From: a virus
IMG/VR virus record: IMGVR_UViG_3300020267_000016
Location: 1-20,831 of that record
DNA: 20,831 nucleotides
Direction: 5' to 3' (one strand)
Of the stretch, positions 7,312 through 13,175 are shown piece by piece. How positions within the stretch are numbered: the first letter of the stretch is position 1; the number at the start of each line of letters is the position of its first letter. The notes beneath the pieces are model-generated. The model worked only from the letters and a program-made list of their open reading frames with translations, was not told the DNA's origin and did not search any database. The position numbers were made by a program, and so were the translations under genes.

Positions 7312-7955
7312 GTAACATTGTAAACATACCACCATGTAAAGTTTGGGTGAGAAAAGAATACCTAACAGACCATCAGTCTGGATATGGTGAATTTGTAGAA
7401 GGGTATTGGGTAACGGCAAAGTCGTTACCCGGTAGAACCTTTTACTTTGAGACTTACCTTCCTGCATATGCAGCTATGTATGATAAACTTCCTATATCTG
7501 CATTTGTATCAGAGCCTAAGACACCAGACCCTGACCTTCCTCTGGATGAGTTACAGTTCTGGAACTGCATGGACTATGGTGTAACTGCCATTGAAAAGCA
7601 GTTTATAGGTTCTATGGGTTTTCAAGCTCGAACAAAGAGGCATGGAATGATAGGTGGTAAATATCTTTTTACTCTGGATAATCTGCATGAAAACATTCAA
7701 CAGATTGATTGTAATGTAAGTGAAGTTCCACAGGAACATAAATCATTTAACTGCCTTGAACTTGAGAATGGACAGTATTGTTTATATCCTAACAACAGAA
7801 TGAGAATATATGATGTATCTCTTTCACCTAAAGATGTTAAAATACCAGACTTTAAAGTATCTACAGAATATTATGAAGTAGAAAATCCTTTCTCAGATTG
7901 GGGAACACTGGGAGACACTGAAGAATACTTTTGGAAAACGGAGAATGAAGAATGA
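7308..7955 (+). CDS. Conserved hypothetical phage protein
   Basis: A 215-residue protein beginning MSNIVNIPPCKVWVRKEYL. The start at 7308 overlaps the reductase stop as ATGA; an upstream in-frame ATG at 7266 would add only 14 residues read from within the reductase gene and is unlikely. The protein is rich in aromatic residues (YGEFVEGYWV, FYFETYLPAYAAMYDK, LQFWNCMDYGV), no membrane segment or catalytic motif is evident, and the acidic end FSDWGTLGDTEEYFWKTENEE suggests a soluble protein. I recall similar proteins in marine phages without a known function. A virion or host-takeover role cannot be decided. Confidence 0.7.
   Translation: MSNIVNIPPCKVWVRKEYLTDHQSGYGEFVEGYWVTAKSLPGRTFYFETYLPAYAAMYDKLPISAFVSEPKTPDPDLPLDELQFWNCMDYGVTAIEKQFIGSMGFQARTKRHGMIGGKYLFTLDNLHENIQQIDCNVSEVPQEHKSFNCLELENGQYCLYPNNRMRIYDVSLSPKDVKIPDFKVSTEYYEVENPFSDWGTLGDTEEYFWKTENEE
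7408..7430 (+). repeat. Inverted repeat GGGTAACG / CGTTACCC
   Basis: Eight perfectly paired bases (7408-7415 with 7423-7430) around a seven-base loop, inside the coding region about 100 bases after its start. No U-run follows, so it is not a standard terminator; it could act on translation, bind a protein, or be chance. Confidence 0.35.
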
Positions 7956-8182
7956 GCATGAGAGAAAATATTTTAAGTGCATTAAAAAAACACGCTTATG
8001 GTAATATTGAATTGCATAAAATGAATATAGAAGTATATTTAAAAAATCCTGCAGGTATTGGAGAGCACTCTGATATTATGGAAGCTATTCAAGCAGAGTT
8101 AGATAAAATGGCTATGCATGAAGATAGACTTGATGTAATTGATAATTGGATAGAAGACCATAGAGTTTTAGTTCAAGAATGA
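7952..8182 (+). CDS. Small conserved phage protein, unknown function
   Basis: A 76-residue, mostly helical protein: RENILSALKKHAYGNIELHKMNIEVYLKNPAGIGEHSDIMEAIQAELDKMA. The middle motif VYLxNPxGIGEHxDIxEAI is one I have seen in many phages of marine and other bacteria, always without a known role. It is tied to its neighbours by ATGA overlaps at both ends (7952-7955 and 8179-8182). A second ATG at 7958 gives almost the same protein. Confidence 0.75.
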   Translation: MSMRENILSALKKHAYGNIELHKMNIEVYLKNPAGIGEHSDIMEAIQAELDKMAMHEDRLDVIDNWIEDHRVLVQE

Positions 8183-8301
8183 TTGAATGTAGTGGACTAG
8201 ACTTATTGTGGTGGCAGTGGTGGATACTTGTAATGATTACGGTAAACACCCTGCTTAACTTAATTGTTTTCTTTAGACATAGGTTTAGAAAAAACAATTG
8301 A
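8179..8301 (+). CDS. Small single-span membrane protein (40 residues)
   Basis: A short open frame starting MIECSGLDLLWWQWWILVMI and ending RHRFRKNN. Residues about 11-32 form one strongly hydrophobic, tryptophan-rich segment, followed by a basic tail (RHRFRK) that would stay in the cytoplasm. It begins in the stop of the previous gene (ATGA at 8179-8182), which supports real, coupled translation. Its stop codon lies inside the -35 box of the following promoter. Candidates include a pinholin-like or superinfection-exclusion peptide; function is not known. Confidence 0.55.
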   Translation: MIECSGLDLLWWQWWILVMITVNTLLNLIVFFRHRFRKNN

Positions 8302-8326
8302 CAATTATAAAATGATAGAGTATAAT
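8298..8326 (+). promoter_or_regulatory. Perfect consensus sigma70 promoter before the sugar-modification genes
   Basis: TTGACA (8298-8303), exactly 17 bases, TATAAT (8321-8326): every base matches the bacterial housekeeping consensus. Transcription would begin near 8333, about 22 bases before the coiled-coil gene, whose ribosome site AAAGGAG is at 8345-8351. It would drive the block 8355-12117. Confidence 0.85.
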
Positions 8327-8354
8327 TGTAGATAATTGCAATTGAAAGGAGTAT

Positions 8355-8552
8355 ATGATGGAAGATTTATCAATGCTTGAAGAACAAATTAAAGAAACAG
8401 AAGCACAGCTTAAAGAGCTTAAAACAGAGTATCGTGAAAAGAGAACGGCAGGTCTTCGTGCAGCTTTTGCTGCTCGTGAAGATGCTAATCGTATGATTCG
8501 TGAAGAGATGAAAAACTTAGGATACCATAATCCTTTACAGATATTTAGGTAA
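8355..8552 (+). CDS. Small coiled-coil protein
   Basis: A 65-residue protein. Residues about 5-60 form one charged helix with heptad spacing (LEEQIKETEAQLKELKTEY, then REKRTAGLRAAFAAREDANRMIREEMK), so a coiled-coil dimer is likely. No function can be named. Two ATGs stand in tandem (8355 and 8358); the second has the better distance from AAAGGAG (8345-8351). It is the first gene after the consensus promoter. Confidence 0.7.
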   Translation: MMEDLSMLEEQIKETEAQLKELKTEYREKRTAGLRAAFAAREDANRMIREEMKNLGYHNPLQIFR

Positions 8553-8556
8553 TATT

Positions 8557-9333
8557 ATGTTTATAGAAAAAAGACCAGTAATTTATATTGGATATGATTC
8601 AAGGGAGCATGAAGCCTATGAGGTATTACGTAAATCAATTCTTAGATACAATCAAAAGTTTGATATCATACCTCTCGTACAACCAGCCCTTCGTAGAGCA
8701 GGGTTGTATAGGCGTACTATTCGTTTTGATAGTAATGCTGAGTCTGTCACTAGGATAGATGAGTTTGATGGTAGACCTTTTAGTTCTGACTTTACCTTTA
8801 CTAGGTTTTTAGTTCCTGCTATTAACCAGTACGATGGTCTTGCATTGTTTATGGATGCAGATATGTTTGTACGTTGGGATATTGAAGAACTGTTTGAAAA
8901 GTTTGGTAATCGTGAGGAGTTTGCTGTACAGGTAGTTAAACATAATTACAGACCCAAAGAAGGATTAAAGATGGATGGTCAGATACAGCAGAACTATAAT
9001 CGCAAGAACTGGTCAAGCTTTATTCTTTGGAATTGTTCACATCCTTCTAATTTAAACTTAACTGTGGACGATGTAAATACAAAAACAGGAAGTTGGCTAC
9101 ATGGTTTTTCTTGGCTATCTGATAACGAAATTGGTTGTCTTGACCATGAATGGAATTGGTTAGATGGTTGGTCACCAGAAGCTATTGTACCTAAAAATGT
9201 ACACTTTACCACAGGTGGTCCTTGGTTTGAGGATTGGAAAGGTGAACGTAAATCAGACACAGAATACGCTGGAGAATGGCAAGCATTTAAAAGCAAAGTA
9301 TTTATGGACAAACTTGTAGGAGAAGTAATATAA
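8557..9333 (+). CDS. Glycosyltransferase, GT-A fold (GT8-like)
   Basis: A 258-residue enzyme expected to move a sugar from a nucleotide sugar to an acceptor. It begins with a Rossmann-like strand PVIYIGYDSREHEAYEVLRKSI, has FTFTRFLVPAI before the metal-binding DxD motif LFMDADMFV (D100, D102), a middle with conserved tryptophans, and VHFTTGGPWFEDW (H216) near the end, resembling the HxxGxxKPW metal and phosphate motif of GT8 proteins. No membrane segment is seen. The substrate is unknown; it could decorate host surface sugar or virion proteins. The stop overlaps the next start as TAATG, linking it to the three-domain protein. Confidence 0.82.
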   Translation: MFIEKRPVIYIGYDSREHEAYEVLRKSILRYNQKFDIIPLVQPALRRAGLYRRTIRFDSNAESVTRIDEFDGRPFSSDFTFTRFLVPAINQYDGLALFMDADMFVRWDIEELFEKFGNREEFAVQVVKHNYRPKEGLKMDGQIQQNYNRKNWSSFILWNCSHPSNLNLTVDDVNTKTGSWLHGFSWLSDNEIGCLDHEWNWLDGWSPEAIVPKNVHFTTGGPWFEDWKGERKSDTEYAGEWQAFKSKVFMDKLVGEVI

Positions 9334-11627
9334 TGTATATTTTTGTGACATCATTTAGTGAATCTGGATACCACGAGTATGCTAAAAATATGCTTGAAAG
9401 TGTAGTAGAAAAATGGAATCCAAAACACTTCAAGCTTTATGCTTACTACCATGACTTTGATATCAACTCTGTTGATGCACCTCAGTCTGAAACAATTGAG
9501 TATAGAAACCTTAATGATATTGAGGAGATGCTTCAATACCGTGAACGTATGAAACAGCATGACGGTACAAATGGTGGTACACAAGCATATAACTGGCGTA
9601 TGGATGCAGTTAAATGGTGTCACAAAGTATACGCTTTGTCTGACCTTGCATTTGAAATGATGGAAGAAGAGTATGACGAAAGTAACTGGATGATTTGGTT
9701 GGATGCAGATACAGTAACTACCAAACGACTAGACATAAAACAGTTTCCTAAGTGGCTTCCTGATAAAGCAGACTTAGTACATCTTGGCAGAAAGGATGCA
9801 GATTACAGTGAAACAAGTTTCCTTGGTTTTAACCTCTCTTCTCATAATACTTGTAGTATTATTGCTGATTTCCGTGGTGCATACACTATTGGAGAAACCA
9901 TTTCATATAGAGAATGGCATGACGGATTTATCTTTGAACGGCTCCTCAACATCTACAAAGCCCACGGGATGGTTACCAAAAACTTATCTGAGCACGCTAG
10001 AGGACTAACAGCTTTTGCTCAGTCACCTTTGTCAGAGTATTTTAACCATTACAAAGGCAATCTAAAAAAGAAACTTAGTAACACAGAAGTTTCTCCAGAT
10101 GTAACAGGTCCACGTAGATACAAACAACTTGCAGATATTGTACGTTTCTATAAGCCAAGTACCATTCTTGAAACAGGTACATGGAATGGTGGACGTGCAG
10201 TAGAAATGTCTCTTGCTGCTTTTGAAAATACAGACAAAGTTCATTACATTGGCTTTGATTTATTTGAAGAAGCAACAGAAGAGTCTGATGCATATGAAAT
10301 GAATAGCAAAGCACACAACATGGTAGAAGCTGTTGAAAAAAGATTAGAAGATTTTCAAGTTCGTATGATAAAGACAGGCAAAGAATTTACTTTTGAATTA
10401 CATAAAGGTGATAGTAAAAAAACATTACCTGCTTGTAAGTCTTTAAAGAAAGCAGACTTTGCATATATAGATGGTGGACATTCTTATGAAACTGTAAAGG
10501 CAGATTGGGAAGCCGTTAAAAAATATATTCCTGTTGTTGTCTTTGATGATTTCTTTTCTAAAGACAAAGAAGGAAACCTTCCTAAAGAAGAACATCTTGG
10601 TGTAAACAAACTTATGAAGGAGATTGAAGCGTATGGAAAAGTCGTATTACCTAGTGCTGACGGTGTTCTTGGTGGTGGCATTACACATCTTTGTTTTGTA
10701 GCAAACAAAAAAGGTTTGGCTAAACTTCCTGAAGAATTAACTCGTGTACCTATCGTAGTAACTCCAAAAGATTCACGTCCTAAACAAGAAATTATTGACA
10801 ATGTAAAAGCAAACTCAAAACTTATAGAAGATTTTGATTTTATTAAAACAAGTAAAGTTAATAACGAGACAGCAATTATTGTCTCTGGTGGTACTATTGA
10901 CTTTAAAAAATTAAAGCAACGTATTAAGGCAACAAATAACAAAGTCTTTTGTGTTAAACATAGCTATCCTAAATTATTAAAAAATGGTATTAAACCTTTT
11001 GCCTGTGTTATCCTTGACCCAAGACACATTGAAGGTGTTAGCACACATAATATTATTCGTAAAGATTTATTTAAAAAGATAGATAAAAGTACAATCTTTC
11101 TTGTAGCTTCTATGACTGACCCTTCAGTTACTAAACATCTTCTTAGTAAAGGTGCAAATGTAAAAGGATGGCAAGCATACTCAGATGCATTACGTGATAT
11201 GAATATTAAGAATAAAATTGTTGTAGATAAAGAAACAGGTATTAACGAGGGTTCCACACTTATTACTGGTGGCACTTGTGCAGCAATGAGAACACTTGCT
11301 ATTGGACATACACTTGGTTTTCGTAACTTTGAATTGTTTGGTTTTGATTGTTCTGTAGATGAAGTAACAGAAGAAATGAAAAAAGAAACAACAGACACAG
11401 AAAAAACTAAACCTAAATACATGAAAGTAGAACTATCAGGTAAACACTTCTGGACAACAGGAGAACTACTTGCTATGGCTCAAGATTGTGAAAAGTTATT
11501 TGACCAAACTGAAATTGACATGGGTATTATATTCCACGGTGAAGGTACTCTATGTGCTCAAGTGTTTGAAAACTCAATGCGTGGAAAAGAAAAACATTAT
11601 TCAGAGTTACTAAATGTCGCAGCTTAA
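9333..11627 (+). CDS. Three-domain fusion: glycosyltransferase, methyltransferase, MptE/DUF115-like
   Basis: A 764-residue protein with three recognisable parts. Residues 1-245 look like a GT-A glycosyltransferase (MYIFVTSFSESGYHEYAKNM; DxD at D124, D126 in MIWLDADTV). Residues about 262-460 are a SAM methyltransferase of the Methyltransf_24 type: ILETGTWNGG (E280), YIGFDLF (D309), DFAYIDGGHSYE (379-386) and VVFDDFF (D405, D406). Residues about 508-745 resemble the DUF115/MptE-like fold of Maf flagellin glycosylation proteins: AIIVSGGTID, GIKPFACVILDPR, GGTCAAMRTLAIGHTLGF and ELFGFDCS. Together they suggest building or capping of a methylated sugar on the host surface or virion. Domain naming is from motifs; substrate is unknown. 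It overlaps the terminase gene by 14 bases. Confidence 0.8.
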   Translation: MYIFVTSFSESGYHEYAKNMLESVVEKWNPKHFKLYAYYHDFDINSVDAPQSETIEYRNLNDIEEMLQYRERMKQHDGTNGGTQAYNWRMDAVKWCHKVYALSDLAFEMMEEEYDESNWMIWLDADTVTTKRLDIKQFPKWLPDKADLVHLGRKDADYSETSFLGFNLSSHNTCSIIADFRGAYTIGETISYREWHDGFIFERLLNIYKAHGMVTKNLSEHARGLTAFAQSPLSEYFNHYKGNLKKKLSNTEVSPDVTGPRRYKQLADIVRFYKPSTILETGTWNGGRAVEMSLAAFENTDKVHYIGFDLFEEATEESDAYEMNSKAHNMVEAVEKRLEDFQVRMIKTGKEFTFELHKGDSKKTLPACKSLKKADFAYIDGGHSYETVKADWEAVKKYIPVVVFDDFFSKDKEGNLPKEEHLGVNKLMKEIEAYGKVVLPSADGVLGGGITHLCFVANKKGLAKLPEELTRVPIVVTPKDSRPKQEIIDNVKANSKLIEDFDFIKTSKVNNETAIIVSGGTIDFKKLKQRIKATNNKVFCVKHSYPKLLKNGIKPFACVILDPRHIEGVSTHNIIRKDLFKKIDKSTIFLVASMTDPSVTKHLLSKGANVKGWQAYSDALRDMNIKNKIVVDKETGINEGSTLITGGTCAAMRTLAIGHTLGFRNFELFGFDCSVDEVTEEMKKETTDTEKTKPKYMKVELSGKHFWTTGELLAMAQDCEKLFDQTEIDMGIIFHGEGTLCAQVFENSMRGKEKHYSELLNVAA

Positions 11628-12117
11628 TGATAAGCAAGAACAGTTTTGTCAGAACTATGTCCTCAGTCGAAATGCTACGAAAGCGGCAAAGGCTGCAGGA
11701 TATAGCGAGTCCTCTGCCTATAACCAAGGTCATAGACTTTTACAAGAAGAACGAATACAAGAAAGACTTAAAGAACTCACGAATGAAATGGTGACCAATG
11801 TAGATGTAGTCAGTGAGATTGAAAAGCAATATGAAGTAGCTCGTAATGGTGGACATGGGACAACAGCTTTGAAAGCTTTAGAGTTGTTGTCTCGTGTAAG
11901 AGGTAATAATACAGATGTAGAAGACCAGACAACAGAAAGCCTAGAGGAAGATATAAAAGGAATTATGCAAGCTCTAGGCTTTGAACAATGTTTTCTTCTT
12001 TTTGCAGAAGCTTTCCCAGATGAGTTTGATAATGAAGAAGAGGATGACGAACTACTTCTTACCGAAGAACTTAGTAGCACTACGGACACCGAAGCTGGCA
12101 GCTACGATAACTCCTAA
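11614..12117 (+). CDS. Terminase small subunit
   Basis: A 167-residue protein that should recognise the phage DNA for packaging and hand it to the large subunit (not in this window). The N-terminus LNDKQEQFCQNYVLSRNATKAAKAAGYSESSAYNQGHRLL is a textbook Terminase_2 helix-turn-helix, followed by a helical middle (IQERLKELTNEMVTNVDVVSEIEKQY) and a very acidic tail (DEFDNEEEDDELLLTEE). The ribosome site is weak and the start overlaps the fusion gene by 14 bases, so translation is probably coupled. It is the last + strand gene; its 3' end runs 66 bases into the opposing holin-like gene. Confidence 0.9.
   Translation: MSQLNDKQEQFCQNYVLSRNATKAAKAAGYSESSAYNQGHRLLQEERIQERLKELTNEMVTNVDVVSEIEKQYEVARNGGHGTTALKALELLSRVRGNNTDVEDQTTESLEEDIKGIMQALGFEQCFLLFAEAFPDEFDNEEEDDELLLTEELSSTTDTEAGSYDNS
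11936..11982 (+). repeat. Perfect 11-base inverted repeat inside the small terminase gene
   Basis: AAAGCCTAGAG (11936-11946) and CTCTAGGCTTT (11972-11982) are exact reverse complements, separated by 25 bases. It could be a protein-binding site, a packaging site or a weak two-way transcription stop at the meeting point of the two gene blocks. Confidence 0.6.
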
Positions 12118-12435
12118 ACTATATTGATACCATTCAGGCATCATTTCTAATTGTTTAAATCCATTAGCAACTACTTCTTCCATACCCGGAATGAAAGCTA
12201 AAATTAATGGGATTGAAAACAGTATTACTAACCACTCGTCTTTCCAACTTGACGAAGAGGCACGAGCCATTTCCAAATCCCAATCAATTTCTCCAGTGGC
12301 TTTCTTTTCCATTATTGTAGCTTCAGCTTTTGCTTTGGCTACCTTTGCTTCCGTCTTTGCTTTTGATTTTTCTACAGAACCTTTTAACCAAGTTCCTGCC
12401 AACTCTGAAACTGGACCTATAAGGGCTGTCCACAT
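12052..12435 (-). CDS. Holin-like membrane protein (GTA_holin_3TM-like)
   Basis: A 127-residue protein. After a short N-terminal hydrophobic stretch (ALIGPVSELAGTWL) comes a charged Ala/Lys helix (about 20-46), then SSWKDEWLVILFSIPLILAFIPG (membrane segment about 68-83) and EWYQYSLGVIVAASFGVRSATKFF (about 104-118). The SWKDEW ... P ... WY ... ASFG-R pattern is that of the gene-transfer-agent 3TM holin family of marine phages. It would open the inner membrane so the endolysin can escape. RBS-like AAGGGAG lies just before ATG. It follows the endolysin after a 40-base gap and is the last - strand gene; its end overlaps the terminase gene. Confidence 0.72.
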   Translation of the reverse strand: MWTALIGPVSELAGTWLKGSVEKSKAKTEAKVAKAKAEATIMEKKATGEIDWDLEMARASSSSWKDEWLVILFSIPLILAFIPGMEEVVANGFKQLEMMPEWYQYSLGVIVAASFGVRSATKFFGKK

Positions 12436-12475
12436 ATCCTATCTCCCTTGCTTTTGATATTATTATACCTATTAT

Positions 12476-12961
12476 TTAAAACTCTCCGTTTTTCATAGCA
12501 TCAGATAAAATTGAAGCACGTCTTCCTACCTGCCTAGCCCATCTAGAATCTAACATTTCTAGTGATGCAGCTTCCCACTTTTTTTCATATATTGCGTTCC
12601 ACATTTTTTTAAACTTACACAATCTTGGAACACCCATATTAAATGCCATGTCCATTAATACAAGTTGTCTTGTGCTATCTAATTCTTCTACACATTTATG
12701 TACTGCACACAGTTCACGTTCTACAATTTTAACATCATTCATTGCAAGATAACGTGCATCTGCTTCTGTAATACCATGCTCATAGACAGCATCCATATTA
12801 GGATAGTCCATGTAGTCAAGTTCTTCTTTGCTTATGCCACGGTCTTTTAAGTTCCTACCTATTCCTATTGTGTCTATTCCAAGTGTATCTTGGTAGACAG
12901 TAAGAACCATCCCCTCATGTTCTATAAGCTTATCTAAAAAATGTGATTCACTATACTTCAT
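12476..12961 (-). CDS. Endolysin, T4-type lysozyme
   Basis: A 161-residue enzyme that cuts the glycan strands of the cell wall at lysis. The catalytic triad of T4 lysozyme has direct counterparts: E16 (T4 E11) in IEHEGM, D25 (D20) in YQDTLG and T31 (T26) in DTIGIGRNL. The later VLMDMAFNMGVPRLCKFKKMWNAI and DSRWARQVGRRASILSDAM form the C-terminal lobe. The T4 His31 is replaced by Arg36, as in a number of phage lysozymes. No signal peptide is seen, so a holin is required for release. The start overlaps the end of the upstream gene as ATGA. Confidence 0.93.
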   Translation of the reverse strand: MKYSESHFLDKLIEHEGMVLTVYQDTLGIDTIGIGRNLKDRGISKEELDYMDYPNMDAVYEHGITEADARYLAMNDVKIVERELCAVHKCVEELDSTRQLVLMDMAFNMGVPRLCKFKKMWNAIYEKKWEAASLEMLDSRWARQVGRRASILSDAMKNGEF

Positions 12962-13164
12962 TTTTTATTACTAAACCCAAAATAAGATGCGACTAGGGCT
13001 GACAAGCTCCCGTACATCATCATCAGTATTGCTTCTGCACTGGCAAACCTTCCCGGACTTACAAGCACAGCTATCGTTGTCACAATCATTATTGCAAGTG
13101 CAACCCACGCCATGTACCTTCTGTTCTTCTGGTACGTCTTCTTGTCTGGTATTGTTTCGTTCAT
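12958..13164 (-). CDS. Two-helix membrane protein, possible second holin
   Basis: A 68-residue protein with a charged N-terminus (MNETIPDKKTYQKNRR), a first membrane helix (about 18-35, MAWVALAIMIVTTIAVLV), a short turn and a second (about 45-63, AILMMMYGSLSALVASYFGF) ending in FSNKK. Size and layout match class II holins, and it directly precedes and overlaps the endolysin by ATGA. Its role could also be as partner or antiholin of the 127-residue protein. A good AAGGAT site lies about ten bases before the start. Confidence 0.65.
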   Translation of the reverse strand: MNETIPDKKTYQKNRRYMAWVALAIMIVTTIAVLVSPGRFASAEAILMMMYGSLSALVASYFGFSNKK

Positions 13165-13175
13165 TTACCATATCC

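Noticed and set aside
10484-11422. Two 152-residue - strand frames opposite the fusion gene
   Set aside because: They are antisense to clear methyltransferase and MptE-like motifs and show no motif, ribosome site or operon context.
11730-12089. Serine-rich 119-residue - strand frame opposite the terminase gene
   Set aside because: Its serine runs are simply the antisense of the acidic GAA/GAT-rich tail of the terminase; no ribosome site.
12436-12475. TATAAT on the - strand (12462-12467) as a promoter for the 127-residue holin-like gene
   Set aside because: No acceptable -35 box at the right distance (AACGGA instead of TTGACA); AT-rich gap sequence explains it.
12971-13171. Cysteine-rich 66-residue - strand frame (HGVGCTCNNDCDND...)
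   Set aside because: It overlaps almost entirely the two-helix membrane protein in another frame, and that frame has the ribosome site, membrane helices and ATGA link to the endolysin.
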